Shown here: positions 37,781 through 47,584 of the stretch, piece by piece
How positions within the stretch are numbered: the stretch's first letter is position 1
Layout of the letters: every line of letters begins with the position of its first letter
Assembly: GCF_023283485.1 (NCBI RefSeq)
Contig: NZ_JAKILU010000004.1
Span: forward strand, 1-64,000
Direction of reading: 5' to 3'
From: Shewanella glacialipiscicola
GTDB lineage: Bacteria; Pseudomonadota; Gammaproteobacteria; Enterobacterales; Shewanellaceae
Length of the DNA stretch: 64,000 nt
The notes under the pieces: generated by a model
What the model was told of the DNA's origin: nothing
Seen by the model: only the letters and a program-made list of their open reading frames with translations
The model's database searches: none
Made by a program: the position numbers and the translations under genes

Positions 37781-38713
37781 TTACTGAGTTAACGTCAATA
37801 ATGGTGTTTGGCTGACCACTTGAAAATCTAGCGCCATAGTCACACTGAGCGCTGTAATAGTGATGATTGAAAAACCAAACACTTGGCGAGCCCAGCGGTG
37901 CATATCAATACCGTGACGATAACCTTTTAATGCCATAGCAAGCCACCACAGGCTGGTCGCGCAGGTGACCGCCATGAAGGCGATACCCGTGTAACCCGCC
38001 AGTGGCAACATGGTGCTGACCAAAGCGAACACCGCAATATAAAGTACGATATGCAGTTTTGCCTTAGTCATGCCTTCAGCAACCGGTAATACCGGAATAT
38101 TTGCAGCGGCATAGTCATTAAAGCGGAAAATCGCGATGGCATAAGAGTGTGGCATTTGCCATAGACTGAACATCAACAGCAAAATAGCTGCGCCCATGTC
38201 CATTTGCCCTGTCACACTGCAATAGCCAACCACGGGCGGTACTGCACCCGAGAAGCTGCCAACCAAAGTGCCATACACTGAGTTACGTTTCATGTAGAGG
38301 CTATAAACGCCCACATAAACAAGGTAACCAATAACAGCAAATAGCAGGGCTAATGCATTGGTAAATATCGCTAAAATACCAAAGCCAATAACGCCTAATA
38401 TCACACCGAAAATAAACACATTCACCAGTGCAATTTCACCCGTGACGGTCACGCGTTTACAGGTGCGTTGCATTTTGGCGTCAATATCGCGATCAATACA
38501 GTTGTTGATAGCGCAGCCAGATGCCACGACCAAAGACAATCCCACTAAGCTTGCTAGCATCAAGACTAGATTTACATCGCCTTTGGCGGCCAATAAAAAA
38601 CCGCCAGCAACGGAAATCAAATTCCCGAAAATGATGCCAGGTTTAGTAACCTGTACATACCCTTTGAAGCGTGCTTTCCATTGCGGTGACATAAATCTGT
38701 CTTGTGTATTCAT
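37781..38713 (-). CDS. cyoE: Protohaem IX farnesyltransferase (haem O synthase)
   Basis: Makes haem O for the bo3 oxidase by farnesylating protohaem in the inner membrane. 310 residues with about nine membrane spans. The prenyl-diphosphate-binding motif [15 protein letters not shown] is present, along with [20 protein letters not shown]. It is the last gene of the cyoABCDE operon, 13 bases after cyoD. Confidence 0.95.
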   Translation of the reverse strand: MNTQDRFMSPQWKARFKGYVQVTKPGIIFGNLISVAGGFLLAAKGDVNLVLMLASLVGLSLVVASGCAINNCIDRDIDAKMQRTCKRVTVTGEIALVNVFIFGVILGVIGFGILAIFTNALALLFAVIGYLVYVGVYSLYMKRNSVYGTLVGSFSGAVPPVVGYCSVTGQMDMGAAILLLMFSLWQMPHSYAIAIFRFNDYAAANIPVLPVAEGMTKAKLHIVLYIAVFALVSTMLPLAGYTGIAFMAVTCATSLWWLAMALKGYRHGIDMHRWARQVFGFSIITITALSVTMALDFQVVSQTPLLTLTQ

Positions 38714-38726
38714 TGGTGGCCTCTCG

Positions 38727-39056
38727 TTACATCATCAAAGCGTTAGCTTCGAGGATGATCCACACTGACAAGCCTACAACCATGACAATAATCAAGGCGG
38801 TAAACAGGAAGGAGAAGGTATTGATTTTTCCTTCCTTCGAGAAATCTAAGTGTAAGAAGTACTTAAGGTGTACCACTATTTGCACTATTGCCATCACGAG
38901 CACTAAGCTCAGCGTGGTTGTTTTCTCGAAATGGTGGGTCATGACCGCCCAAAATGGAATGGCGGTTAATATCACTGACAGCGCAAAGCCCATTAAATAA
39001 GACTTAATGCTTGCGGCCAGATCGTCTGCCTTATGGCTATCAAGATGTGCGCTCAT
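38727..39056 (-). CDS. cyoD: Cytochrome bo3 ubiquinol oxidase subunit IV
   Basis: 109 residues from [20 protein letters not shown] at 39056; the ATG overlaps the cyoC stop (TAATG), so the longer frame to 39137 is not used. Three membrane spans (about 20-38, 47-65 and 78-100) and the [16 protein letters not shown] stretch match CyoD, a small assembly or stability subunit. Confidence 0.94.
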   Translation of the reverse strand: MSAHLDSHKADDLAASIKSYLMGFALSVILTAIPFWAVMTHHFEKTTTLSLVLVMAIVQIVVHLKYFLHLDFSKEGKINTFSFLFTALIIVMVVGLSVWIILEANALMM

Positions 39057-39676
39057 TACAGTGCTCCCAATAAATACACGACAGTGAATACACAAATCCA
39101 CACGATATCGAGGAAGTGCCAGAACAAACTTAGGCAACTCAAGCGGGTGATGCTGCGAGGGCCTAAACCGGTTTTCGCCACTTCAACCATCATGATGACC
39201 ATCCAAATTAAACCCGCAGTTACATGCAAACCGTGCATGCCGACAAGGGCGAAAAAGGATGATAGGAAAGCACTGCGCTGTGGGCCATTACCGTGTTCAA
39301 TCAGGTGATGGAATTCATACACTTCCATTCCAATAAACACACAACCAAGGGCGAAGGTGACGAGTAACCAAGCCAAGGTAGCGGCTTTGTTATGGCGCTT
39401 AGCAAAAATCAGCGCTAGGCCGTAGGTAATACTACTGACTAACAGAGCGGCAGTTTCGATCAACACAAAATCGAGTTCGAAAATGTCTTTACCTGAAACG
39501 CCACCATCGGTGTTCATGTAGAGCACCGCATAGGTTGCGAAAACCGAGGCAAACAAAATGCAGTCGGTCATTAAGTAAAGCCAGAAACCAAATAGAGTGT
39601 TGCCACTGGTATCGTGGTGTTCATGGTGCTCGTCACTGTGAGCAACATTTAAATCTGCTGGGATTGTAATACTCAT
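39056..39676 (-). CDS. cyoC: Cytochrome bo3 ubiquinol oxidase subunit III
   Basis: 206 residues, five membrane spans, with [24 protein letters not shown] and the [18 protein letters not shown] motif of the family. It starts one base behind the cyoB stop and overlaps cyoD. The N-terminal region is rich in histidine ([13 protein letters not shown], about residues 11-23), an unusual but common feature of CyoC tails. Confidence 0.95.
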   Translation of the reverse strand: MSITIPADLNVAHSDEHHEHHDTSGNTLFGFWLYLMTDCILFASVFATYAVLYMNTDGGVSGKDIFELDFVLIETAALLVSSITYGLALIFAKRHNKAATLAWLLVTFALGCVFIGMEVYEFHHLIEHGNGPQRSAFLSSFFALVGMHGLHVTAGLIWMVIMMVEVAKTGLGPRSITRLSCLSLFWHFLDIVWICVFTVVYLLGAL

Positions 39677-39677
39677 A

Positions 39678-41657
39678 TCAGCCCCTTACTACATGGTTTA
39701 AGTGAGCATCTTCAATGCGAGCCACTTCATCGGGTTGAACGTAATAGTCGACGTCATTGTTATAAGCACGGAAGAGGAACACGATGAACGCGCCGACTAA
39801 GCCCACAATGGCTAACCACAAGATGTGCCAAATAGCAGCAAAGCCCACAGCCGTAATGCCCAGAGCCATTAAGATACCGCTTGGGGTATTTTTAGGCATA
39901 TGGATAGCTTGGTAATGCTTTGGACGTTGATACGCGGTGCCTTTTTCTTTGGCATCGGTAAAGGCATCGATATCAGCAACCTGTGGCAGCGTAGCGAAAT
40001 TATAAAATTGTGGTGGTGATGCGGTTGACCATTCTAGGGTGTGGCCATTCCATGGATCGCCCGTAGTATCACGGTTTTGGTCACGATCACGAATACTCAC
40101 ATACAGTTGTACAAACTGTAGAATAATACCCACTAAAATAATGGCAGCGCCCACAGCGGCTAAGTAAATCCAAATGTTCCATGCTGGGTTATCAATGTGG
40201 TTGATACGACGTGTCATACCCATAAAGCCCAGTACGTACAACGGCATAAATGCCACATAGAAACCAATTTGCCAGCACCAGAATGACGCTTTACCTAAAC
40301 GTTCATTTAAGTGGAAACCTGTCGCTTTAGGGAACCAGAAAGCAAAACCGGCTAAGTAACCAAATACAGCACCACCAATAATCGTGTTATGGAAATGCGC
40401 GATTAAGAACAAGCTGTTGTGCAAGACATAATCGGCACCCGGTAAGGCCAATAGCACTCCAGTCATCCCGCCTATGGTAAAGGTCACCATAAAACCTAAC
40501 GTCCACAATACGGGTACCGTGATACGCAAACGGCCACGGTAGATAGTGAACAACCAGTTAAATAGTTTTACCCCTGTCGGCACAGCAATAACCATAGTCA
40601 TCACCCCGAAAAAGGCGTTAACGTTGGCGCTTGAGCCCATGGTAAAGAAGTGGTGTAGCCAAACAATAAAACCAAGTACAGAAATAACCCCACTTGCCCA
40701 CACCATTGAGGTGTAACCAAAGAGTCGTTTTGAGGTAAAGGTTGAAATCACTTCAGAAAAAATACCAAATGCAGGCAGAACCAAAATGTAAACTTCAGGA
40801 TGTCCCCACGCCCAAAATAGGTTGATATACATCATGGCGTTACCGCCACCTTCATTGGTGAAAAAGTGGAAATCCATGTAACGGTCAAGAGTCAGTAAGC
40901 CAAGTACCGCGGTCAAAATAGGGAACGAAGCAACAATGAGTATGTTTGCCCAAGTACAAGTCCAAGTGAAAATTGGCATTTGCATTAGCTTCATACCTGG
41001 AGCGCGCATTTTGAGTACCGTGGCGATAAAGTTCACCCCAGTTAAGGTCGTCCCTATACCCGATATTTGCAGTGCCCAAATATAATAATCGACCCCAACT
41101 CCCGGACTATAAGCCAGCTCAGAGAGTGGTGGATAAGCAACCCAACCAGTTTTAGCGAATTCGCCTAATCCTAATGAAATATTGATCAGCACAGCACCCG
41201 AAGCGGTAAGCCAGAAACTGAGATTATTCAAGAAAGGGAAAGCAACGTCGCGGGCACCAATTTGTAGCGGTACCACTAAGTTCATTAGACCGATCATAAA
41301 TGGCATAGCCATAAAGATAATCATAATCACGCCGTGGGCAGTGAAGATTTGGTCGTAATGTTCAGGCGGCAGATAACCAGCGGCGCCGTTGGTTGCGAGT
41401 GCTTGCTGGGTACGCATCATAATGGCATCGGAGAAGCCACGGATAAGCATCACCATCGCAAGTATGATGTACATGATACCAAGGCGTTTATGGTCAACTG
41501 AAGTTAACCAGTCGTTCCAAAGTACGCTCCATTTCTTATATTTAGTGATCAAGGCTGCGATGAACAGGCCTGCGATCGCGACGACCGCGAGGGTCACCAT
41601 GATGATTGGCTCGTGATACGGGATCGCATCTAAGCTTAATTTACCTAAAAATGACAT
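39678..41657 (-). CDS. cyoB: Cytochrome bo3 ubiquinol oxidase subunit I
   Basis: 659 residues, the catalytic subunit with low-spin haem b and the haem o3/CuB centre. Histidine motifs are present: [11 protein letters not shown] (haem b region), [17 protein letters not shown] (CuB histidine and cross-linked tyrosine), WLHHFFT (CuB pair) and HFHNTIIGG (both haems). It reduces oxygen to water while oxidising quinol and pumping protons. It lies two bases after cyoA. Confidence 0.96.
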   Translation of the reverse strand: MSFLGKLSLDAIPYHEPIIMVTLAVVAIAGLFIAALITKYKKWSVLWNDWLTSVDHKRLGIMYIILAMVMLIRGFSDAIMMRTQQALATNGAAGYLPPEHYDQIFTAHGVIMIIFMAMPFMIGLMNLVVPLQIGARDVAFPFLNNLSFWLTASGAVLINISLGLGEFAKTGWVAYPPLSELAYSPGVGVDYYIWALQISGIGTTLTGVNFIATVLKMRAPGMKLMQMPIFTWTCTWANILIVASFPILTAVLGLLTLDRYMDFHFFTNEGGGNAMMYINLFWAWGHPEVYILVLPAFGIFSEVISTFTSKRLFGYTSMVWASGVISVLGFIVWLHHFFTMGSSANVNAFFGVMTMVIAVPTGVKLFNWLFTIYRGRLRITVPVLWTLGFMVTFTIGGMTGVLLALPGADYVLHNSLFLIAHFHNTIIGGAVFGYLAGFAFWFPKATGFHLNERLGKASFWCWQIGFYVAFMPLYVLGFMGMTRRINHIDNPAWNIWIYLAAVGAAIILVGIILQFVQLYVSIRDRDQNRDTTGDPWNGHTLEWSTASPPQFYNFATLPQVADIDAFTDAKEKGTAYQRPKHYQAIHMPKNTPSGILMALGITAVGFAAIWHILWLAIVGLVGAFIVFLFRAYNNDVDYYVQPDEVARIEDAHLNHVVRG

Positions 41658-41659
41658 GA

Positions 41660-42727
41660 TTACTCCGCCTCCACTTTTTGGGTGGATGAGTGCTCTAATG
41701 ATAAAGGTTCTGTGGATGAATCTTTTGTTAATGACGGCGCAGAATGTGTTGAGCTATCCATGTCGGCCATGTTCTGTGTATTTTCCATCGCGTGCTCGCC
41801 AGCCATATGCGCCATATCGTGCATACCTTTCATGTCTGCCATGTCGGGTGCGTGCTCAGTGTCCATATGTTCCATGTTTTCATGTGAGTCCATGTGCATG
41901 TACTGCATCACGATTTGATTGAACATCCCTTTACTCACAGCTCCAAAGTATTCAACAGGGTTGTATTCGCTCGGTTTAGCCAATGCTGCATACGCCGCAG
42001 AGTCTAATGTGTGCTTCTGTTGTTTTACTTTCGCAATCCACGCATCGAAGTCGGCAGGGGTTTGAGTGGCAATTGCTTTAAACTTCATGCCCGCAAAACC
42101 TGCGCCGCTGTAGTTCGCTGAAATACCGTCAAATATGCCGGGTTCGTTGGCGATGAGGTGCAGCTTAGTGGTCATGCCCGCCATAGAGTAAATCTGGCTG
42201 CCTAACTGCGGAATAAAGAACGAGTTCATTGCTGTGTCTGAGGTAATCTTAAAATTCACTGGTACATTGGCGGGGAACGCTAGTTCGTTAACCGATGCAA
42301 CACCTTGTTCTGGATAAATAAATAGCCATTTCCAGTCCATTGAAACGACCTCAACCGTGATGGGTTTGGCCTCGTGGACGAGTGGTTTATAGGGGTCAAG
42401 ATCATGGGTAGAGCGCCACGTGATCACGCCGAGTATAATCACGATCACAATTGGTACTATCCACACCACGGTTTCAATTGCCGTTGAATGTGCCCATTTA
42501 GGCGCATAAATCTCTTGGTCGCGGCCGTCGCGGTATTTCCACGCGAAGTACAAGGTCATGAAAATGACAGGGATAACCACAATTAACATGAGTAGGGTGG
42601 CGACGACGATCAGATGTTTTTCATCTATACCGATTTGGCCCTTAGGGTCCAATACTCCGCCATCACAACCCGCGAGCATGAGCACGAATGCTGCAGATGC
42701 TGCTTTACTTAATTTTCGAATTAACAA
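41660..42727 (-). CDS. cyoA: Cytochrome bo3 ubiquinol oxidase subunit II with long Met/His tail
   Basis: 355 residues against about 315 in E. coli. The signal ends in a lipobox (LMLAGC, lipidated C21), two membrane spans follow (about 40-60 and 85-105), then a periplasmic cupredoxin domain (about 120-270) that lacks the CuA cysteines, as expected of a quinol oxidase. From about residue 277 the tail holds 12 Met and 7 His in 48 residues (for example [12 protein letters not shown]), ending in a Ser/Thr-rich stretch. E. coli CyoA also has a short Met/His tail, so this is an enlarged version; metal binding is inference. First gene of the cyo operon. Confidence 0.95.
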   Translation of the reverse strand: MLIRKLSKAASAAFVLMLAGCDGGVLDPKGQIGIDEKHLIVVATLLMLIVVIPVIFMTLYFAWKYRDGRDQEIYAPKWAHSTAIETVVWIVPIVIVIILGVITWRSTHDLDPYKPLVHEAKPITVEVVSMDWKWLFIYPEQGVASVNELAFPANVPVNFKITSDTAMNSFFIPQLGSQIYSMAGMTTKLHLIANEPGIFDGISANYSGAGFAGMKFKAIATQTPADFDAWIAKVKQQKHTLDSAAYAALAKPSEYNPVEYFGAVSKGMFNQIVMQYMHMDSHENMEHMDTEHAPDMADMKGMHDMAHMAGEHAMENTQNMADMDSSTHSAPSLTKDSSTEPLSLEHSSTQKVEAE

Positions 42728-42915
42728 AGGATGATTCCTCTAACCCTAAGGTTTACCACTCTGCCAAAAAAGCACTGGCAGGGGCATTGAGTGGTGTTAT
42801 CTAAAAGAAGAGCCGAAAGATCCACAGGCAAAATACAGTAGTGTCTTGCCGCCTCGATCAAAGCGAGGGTCTACTTTTAGCACTTAATGCTTAATTTGAT
42901 TTTATAAACAAAGGA

Positions 42916-43365
42916 TTAAAGCGGAGGAGCGCGGCAACCGTGGGCTGTCTGTTCGAGGTATTTTAGCCTTGGGGGTGCTAAAAAAAGTGAAGCGTGAGTT
43001 AAATCTATATTGTGGATAAATTTGCAGTTGCTATCGATCAAATGCCATAACTGCTGAACAATAAGCGGATTGAGTAGTAATAAACTGAGCAGGCTAGCAC
43101 CAACAAAATCGGCAAAAAGACCATCGCTTAGACAAATTAGTTCGCCAATATCTATGTTGCCACCCATTAATATGGATAAAACGTCAGCGACAGGCAACAC
43201 AAACAATAACCCGAATAATAGGGTTAAGTTTGTCACGCTAAAATACGAGAACCTAGTTATCAGGCTCAATCTTTCAGCAATGAATTGGCTTATAGCTAAT
43301 TTCAATGAGTGGGTCCGGCTGAACAGAAAAGGGAGTGAGTTAGCTGAGCGAAAAATATTCAGCAT
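42916..43365 (-). CDS. Hypothetical membrane protein upstream of cyoA
   Basis: 149 residues, tentatively real. There are two hydrophobic stretches (about 46-70, TLLFGLLFVLPVADVL, and about 85-105, GASLLSLLLLNPLIV) and a C-terminal end PPRLKYLEQTAHGCRAPPL. The start has no clear ribosome site and an opposing frame covers part of it. It reads toward cyoA with a gap of about 190 bases. The hydrophobic stretch followed by a basic Pro/Arg tail with a near-terminal Cys loosely resembles the small protein at 33300. No family recognised. Confidence 0.45.
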   Translation of the reverse strand: MLNIFRSANSLPFLFSRTHSLKLAISQFIAERLSLITRFSYFSVTNLTLLFGLLFVLPVADVLSILMGGNIDIGELICLSDGLFADFVGASLLSLLLLNPLIVQQLWHLIDSNCKFIHNIDLTHASLFLAPPRLKYLEQTAHGCRAPPL

Positions 43366-43805
43366 GCAACTTTTTTATGCGACGGGAGGATACCAATAAG
43401 CGGCTATTGAATGAAAGCAGTTCCCCTGTGTAAAATGGCTTAAGCATTAAAAAAACCTTAATAAAAACATTTTTAGATCTTAATTTTAACCAATTTAACC
43501 ATAAATCAACTGGCTGGTGTCTCATAAATTAAAGATGTGTGATTGCTGGCATATATCTATTTTGGCTAAAGTTAGTCTGTTGTGCACGCTGATTGATCAG
43601 TTATTGCGTCCCCGCGGGGGTCGGTTGAATCATAGCCCACTCAGATTTTTTTGGTAAATAGGGACTGTACCGAACCTAAAATATGCTGTGACACAAAAAT
43701 ATAATGTTAGTGGCTTTATCCATATACATTAGATAATGCGACTATTGTTTCAGTGTTCTTATTTCAACTCTAATACGGGGTTGAGATTGATCCTGTGAGT
43801 AGTGC
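43366..43805. other. Intergenic region before the MASE1 sensor gene
   Basis: 440 bases without a convincing gene. A GC-rich palindrome CCCCGCGGGG sits at 43610-43619, and the remainder is AT-rich, promoter-like sequence. No regulator site could be named. Confidence 0.35.
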
Positions 43806-46800
43806 ATGATGCTCTATCCTATTAAGCTTACTAATGTGAAGGGAGCACCTATAAAGTCATTTATCCCATACGTTAAGATTAACTTTTTTATCGCCGTCGC
43901 TTATTTCGCGGTCGGAAAGTTGGGCTTGATGATTGCCTTGCCGCCTGGGTATTCTGCTGCTATTTGGCCTGCAGCAGGTATTGCCATTGCTGCTTGCCTC
44001 CTTTGGAAACAATATGCCCCTTGGGTAGGTGTATTGATCGGTTCCTTGTTGATTAATATCAATATGGGCGGATATCTACATTGGAGCTGGTTGGCATTTG
44101 TTATCTCCATGGGCTCATGTATACAGGCTGTGCTCTCTGCCCATGTTCTTGGGCGAATAGACCCCTTATTCACCTTAGATAATCCTCGTACCGTTATTAA
44201 ATCCAGCTTGAGTTTAGCGTTAACGTGTTTAGTGGCGACGGTTATTGGTAACTGTGTATTGCTTGTTAATGGCACTATTCAGCACTCAGATTTATGGGGT
44301 AATGTCGTTAACTGGTGGATGGGAGACTTGCTGGGTGCCGTAATTTTTATTCCGTTAACCATGCTGTTGTTTGATCAGCGTGCCATTTGGCGCTCACGCC
44401 GTATGCAAACGGGAATTTCTCTGTTCGTCGGTTTTTTATTTTGCGTCGGAATTTATTACTATGCCAATCTAAGTCAGCGGCAGCAGTTGCAGGATAAGTT
44501 TCAGATCCAATCCAATGCAGTCATCACGAATATTAAAAATTTCCAAACAGCTAGTTTTCAGCAAGTTGTTGCATTAGCAAGCTTATTTGATAATAGCGAG
44601 CAAGTATCGTTAACTGAGTTTATGCAGTTTGGTAAGCGCAACATGGCGCAAAAGGATGAATTTAGTATTTGGTCTTGGTTGCCGTTAGTGGCTGCATCCG
44701 AGCGGGAAAGTTTTGAGGCATCAACGAGCGCGGCCATTGGTAGACCTTACAAAGTGATCCGCCCTGAAGGCTGGCAGATTAGTGCCGATGGTTGGTTAGT
44801 GCCAACCATGTATATTCAGCCATTGATTGGCAATGAGGCAGAATTAGGGCTCGATCTTAATAGCGAGCCGATACGCGCAGCGGCCATTGCGAAAGCACGC
44901 TCGACCTTAGCTCCAGTGATGACGGCTAAAATTCAATTAATGCAAGAACCCAAGGGGCCAGGCGGTGCGTTAATCCTAGTGCCCACATTCGATAAATCAG
45001 GCGGGATTTCAGGTTTTTGTTCTGCTGTCATTGATTTGCAAACAGTGATTAACGATGTTGAAACGGTCAAAGGATTTGATTGGAAGCTGACTGATATGAG
45101 TGACGGTGGCAGGTTACTTTATCGTAGCACTCAAATGACTTTCCCCGAGTTTACTGGACAGTTGTTCAGCGATAAAGCGGGGCAATATTTTCAAGCTGAT
45201 CTTATGCTCGCCGATCGCCATTGGCATATTGTGATTTATCAATCTTATGCTGCTCTCATAGGTGATAGTCTTAGCTTGCCTATCCTTATGTTATTTCTTG
45301 CTTTTATTGCATGTGCAGTGGTGGGCGGTATGACGCTAGTCTCTTCTGGTGAACGCCAGCGTATCGCCGATACCGTGACCGAAAAGACCATGGCATTGTC
45401 GAAGGAAATTGCCCGCAGTCAGGCATTTCAAAGCACGCTAGTTGAAAGTGAGCAAAGGTATCGTAGCCTATTTGATAAAGCTCCCGTAGGGCATGCACTC
45501 AAGCGTGTCGACGATGGCCAATTTGTGGCGATTAACCAAGCTTTTGCTGATATCACTGGCTACACCCTTGCTGAGTTAAATCAGCTCGAGCCTTGGGAGT
45601 TAACACCGTTGCGCTATCAATTGAGCGAAAACGAGCAACTAACACGTTTAAAGCAAACTCACCGTTACGGCCCCTACCAGAAACATTATCGCCACAAAAA
45701 TGGCCAACTTGTTGCCGTGCGACTCAATGGCGCGTTAGTAACGGTAGCAAATGGTGAGCAACAGATTCTCTTTATTGTGGAGGATATTACTGAGCAAGAA
45801 CGTACTGCCGCACGATTACATCTGCTGGCACAGGTATTTCAACAAAGCGGTGAAGGCATTAGCATCATAGATGCCAACGATATTATCGTCGACGTAAACA
45901 CTTCTTTTACTCAAATTACCGGTTACACGCGTGAGGAGATTATTGGTAAAAATTGTCGTGATTTAGAGGCACAACGCACTGATAAAACGATTGATGCCCA
46001 GGTACGTGCCGCCCTTGAACAAACGGGTTTTTGGCAGGGCGAGGTGTGGGATAGGCATAAACAAGGTTATGATTTTCCTAAATGGTTGATGATATCTGTG
46101 GTGCGGGATGAATCGGGTGCAGTCAGCCACTATATTGGCTGCTTTACCGATATTAGTGCGCGAAAAATCACTGAGGAACAGATCCATTTTCTGGCCCATC
46201 ATGACTCGTTAACTTTGTTGCCTAATCGGCTCAGTTTACAGTTGCGTCTCGAAGATGTGTTTCGGAATGCATTAACATCACAGAGGCAAATCGCGGTGAT
46301 GTTTATCGACATGGACCATTTTAAGAATATTAATGACACCTTAGGCCATCATATGGGCGATCAGCTGTTATTAGAGGTTGCTCGGCGTTTAAAAAGTATT
46401 GTTGGTGAACATGATATTGTGGCGCGTTTTGGCGGTGATGAGTTTGTGGTGGTGTTATCAGGTACACATCATGATGAGGTTGCTAATCTAGCTGAAGCGT
46501 TACGTGGTGGTTTGAGCCAAACCTATGTTATTGATAATCAGGCATTACATTCATCACCGAGTATTGGGATAAGCTTGTTTCCAACGGATGGTGATAGTGT
46601 TGAAGCCTTAATGAAAAATGCCGATATGGCCATGTACCGTGCTAAGGCGGCTGGCCGCAACAACTATCAATTTTTTACAGCAGCAATGAATACCTCTGTC
46701 ACTGAGCGCCAACATATTGAAACTGGTTTGAGGCAGGCATTAGCTAAGAATGAATTGCTACTGCATTATCAGCCGCAAATGGATATTCATAGCGGCCAAG

Positions 46801-47474
46801 TGGTGAGTGTTGAAGCGCTGATACGTTGGCAACATCCTGAGCTTGGTTTAGTGGCACCAGACCGTTTTATCCCTATTGCCGAAGAAATTGACATGATCAT
46901 TCCTATTGGGCAATGGGTGTTAGAAACCGCGCTGGCACAGCTTGCGGCTTGGCGCGCGGCAGGCGCCACTGAATTGCGCATGGCAGTTAATTTATCAGCA
47001 CATCAATTACGAAAAGATACCATTGTTAGTGATATCACCAATGTATTGCTGAAACATAATTTGGGTAAAGGGGCATTGGAGCTCGAAATTACTGAAAGTG
47101 TGGCAATGCAATGTCCGGAACAAAATGCACGTTTATTAGCGCAATTGCGCCAGTATGGTATTGAGCTTGCTATCGATGATTTTGGTACCGGTTATTCGTC
47201 GCTATCCTATTTGAAGCTCTTACCCTTAGACAGGCTGAAACTTGATCGCTCTTTTGTGAAGGATATAGAACACGATCCTAACGATGCTGCGATCAGCGCG
47301 GCCACAATTTCTATGTCCCATGAACTTGGCTTGACGGTCGTCGCTGAGGGGGTTGAGAACGAGGTGCAGCTGATATTGTTATCGGGTATGGGATGCGATT
47401 TAGCGCAGGGGTTTTATTTCTCTAAACCCTTAGTAGCAGAGGAATGTTTCCATTTTATTCAGCGCTATTTATAA
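43806..47474 (+). CDS. MASE1-CHASE-PAS-PAS-GGDEF-EAL signalling protein
   Basis: 1222 residues. Order: MASE1 membrane sensor (about 25-215, with FAVGKLGLMIALPPGYSAAIWPAAGIAIA), CHASE-type periplasmic region (about 225-480), a last membrane span (about 490-512), two PAS domains (about 545-655 and 670-790), GGDEF (about 800-960, VARFGGDEFVVVLSG) and EAL (about 975-1220). In the EAL domain VSVEALIRWQHPE, DDFGTGYSSLSYLK and VAEGVENE are intact. Both enzymatic motifs look functional, so the protein could make or break c-di-GMP. No RxxD inhibitory site precedes GGDEF (GEHD instead). It ends at a strong hairpin. Confidence 0.93.
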   Translation: MMLYPIKLTNVKGAPIKSFIPYVKINFFIAVAYFAVGKLGLMIALPPGYSAAIWPAAGIAIAACLLWKQYAPWVGVLIGSLLININMGGYLHWSWLAFVISMGSCIQAVLSAHVLGRIDPLFTLDNPRTVIKSSLSLALTCLVATVIGNCVLLVNGTIQHSDLWGNVVNWWMGDLLGAVIFIPLTMLLFDQRAIWRSRRMQTGISLFVGFLFCVGIYYYANLSQRQQLQDKFQIQSNAVITNIKNFQTASFQQVVALASLFDNSEQVSLTEFMQFGKRNMAQKDEFSIWSWLPLVAASERESFEASTSAAIGRPYKVIRPEGWQISADGWLVPTMYIQPLIGNEAELGLDLNSEPIRAAAIAKARSTLAPVMTAKIQLMQEPKGPGGALILVPTFDKSGGISGFCSAVIDLQTVINDVETVKGFDWKLTDMSDGGRLLYRSTQMTFPEFTGQLFSDKAGQYFQADLMLADRHWHIVIYQSYAALIGDSLSLPILMLFLAFIACAVVGGMTLVSSGERQRIADTVTEKTMALSKEIARSQAFQSTLVESEQRYRSLFDKAPVGHALKRVDDGQFVAINQAFADITGYTLAELNQLEPWELTPLRYQLSENEQLTRLKQTHRYGPYQKHYRHKNGQLVAVRLNGALVTVANGEQQILFIVEDITEQERTAARLHLLAQVFQQSGEGISIIDANDIIVDVNTSFTQITGYTREEIIGKNCRDLEAQRTDKTIDAQVRAALEQTGFWQGEVWDRHKQGYDFPKWLMISVVRDESGAVSHYIGCFTDISARKITEEQIHFLAHHDSLTLLPNRLSLQLRLEDVFRNALTSQRQIAVMFIDMDHFKNINDTLGHHMGDQLLLEVARRLKSIVGEHDIVARFGGDEFVVVLSGTHHDEVANLAEALRGGLSQTYVIDNQALHSSPSIGISLFPTDGDSVEALMKNADMAMYRAKAAGRNNYQFFTAAMNTSVTERQHIETGLRQALAKNELLLHYQPQMDIHSGQVVSVEALIRWQHPELGLVAPDRFIPIAEEIDMIIPIGQWVLETALAQLAAWRAAGATELRMAVNLSAHQLRKDTIVSDITNVLLKHNLGKGALELEITESVAMQCPEQNARLLAQLRQYGIELAIDDFGTGYSSLSYLKLLPLDRLKLDRSFVKDIEHDPNDAAISAATISMSHELGLTVVAEGVENEVQLILLSGMGCDLAQGFYFSKPLVAEECFHFIQRYL

Positions 47475-47533
47475 CGGCCATGAGTTCAAGTTAGTTAAGG
47501 TATCAACTTAATAACTTATCCACCTAACTAAAC

Positions 47534-47566
47534 GAAGAACGCCATTTATGGCGTTCTTCATTTTTT
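47534..47566. terminator. Bidirectional terminator
   Basis: GAAGAACGCC (47534-47543) and GGCGTTCTTC (47550-47559) form a perfect 10-bp stem with an ATTTAT loop and a following T run. It separates the plus-strand GGDEF-EAL gene from the minus-strand DUF3300 gene. Confidence 0.88.
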
Positions 47567-47584
47567 AGTATTGATAATGCAAGC

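Noticed and set aside
39057-39137. Longer CyoD start
   Set aside because: It would overlap deep into cyoC; the ATG overlapping the cyoC stop gives the family length.
43070-43399. Plus-strand frame of 109 codons
   Set aside because: Overlaps the minus-strand hypothetical upstream of cyoA; lacks hydrophobic or domain features and has no ribosome site. Only one of the two can be real and the minus frame is the better candidate.
43610-43619. CCCCGCGGGG palindrome before the MASE1 gene
   Set aside because: It has no loop for an RNA hairpin and no matching second copy; too little to call a site.
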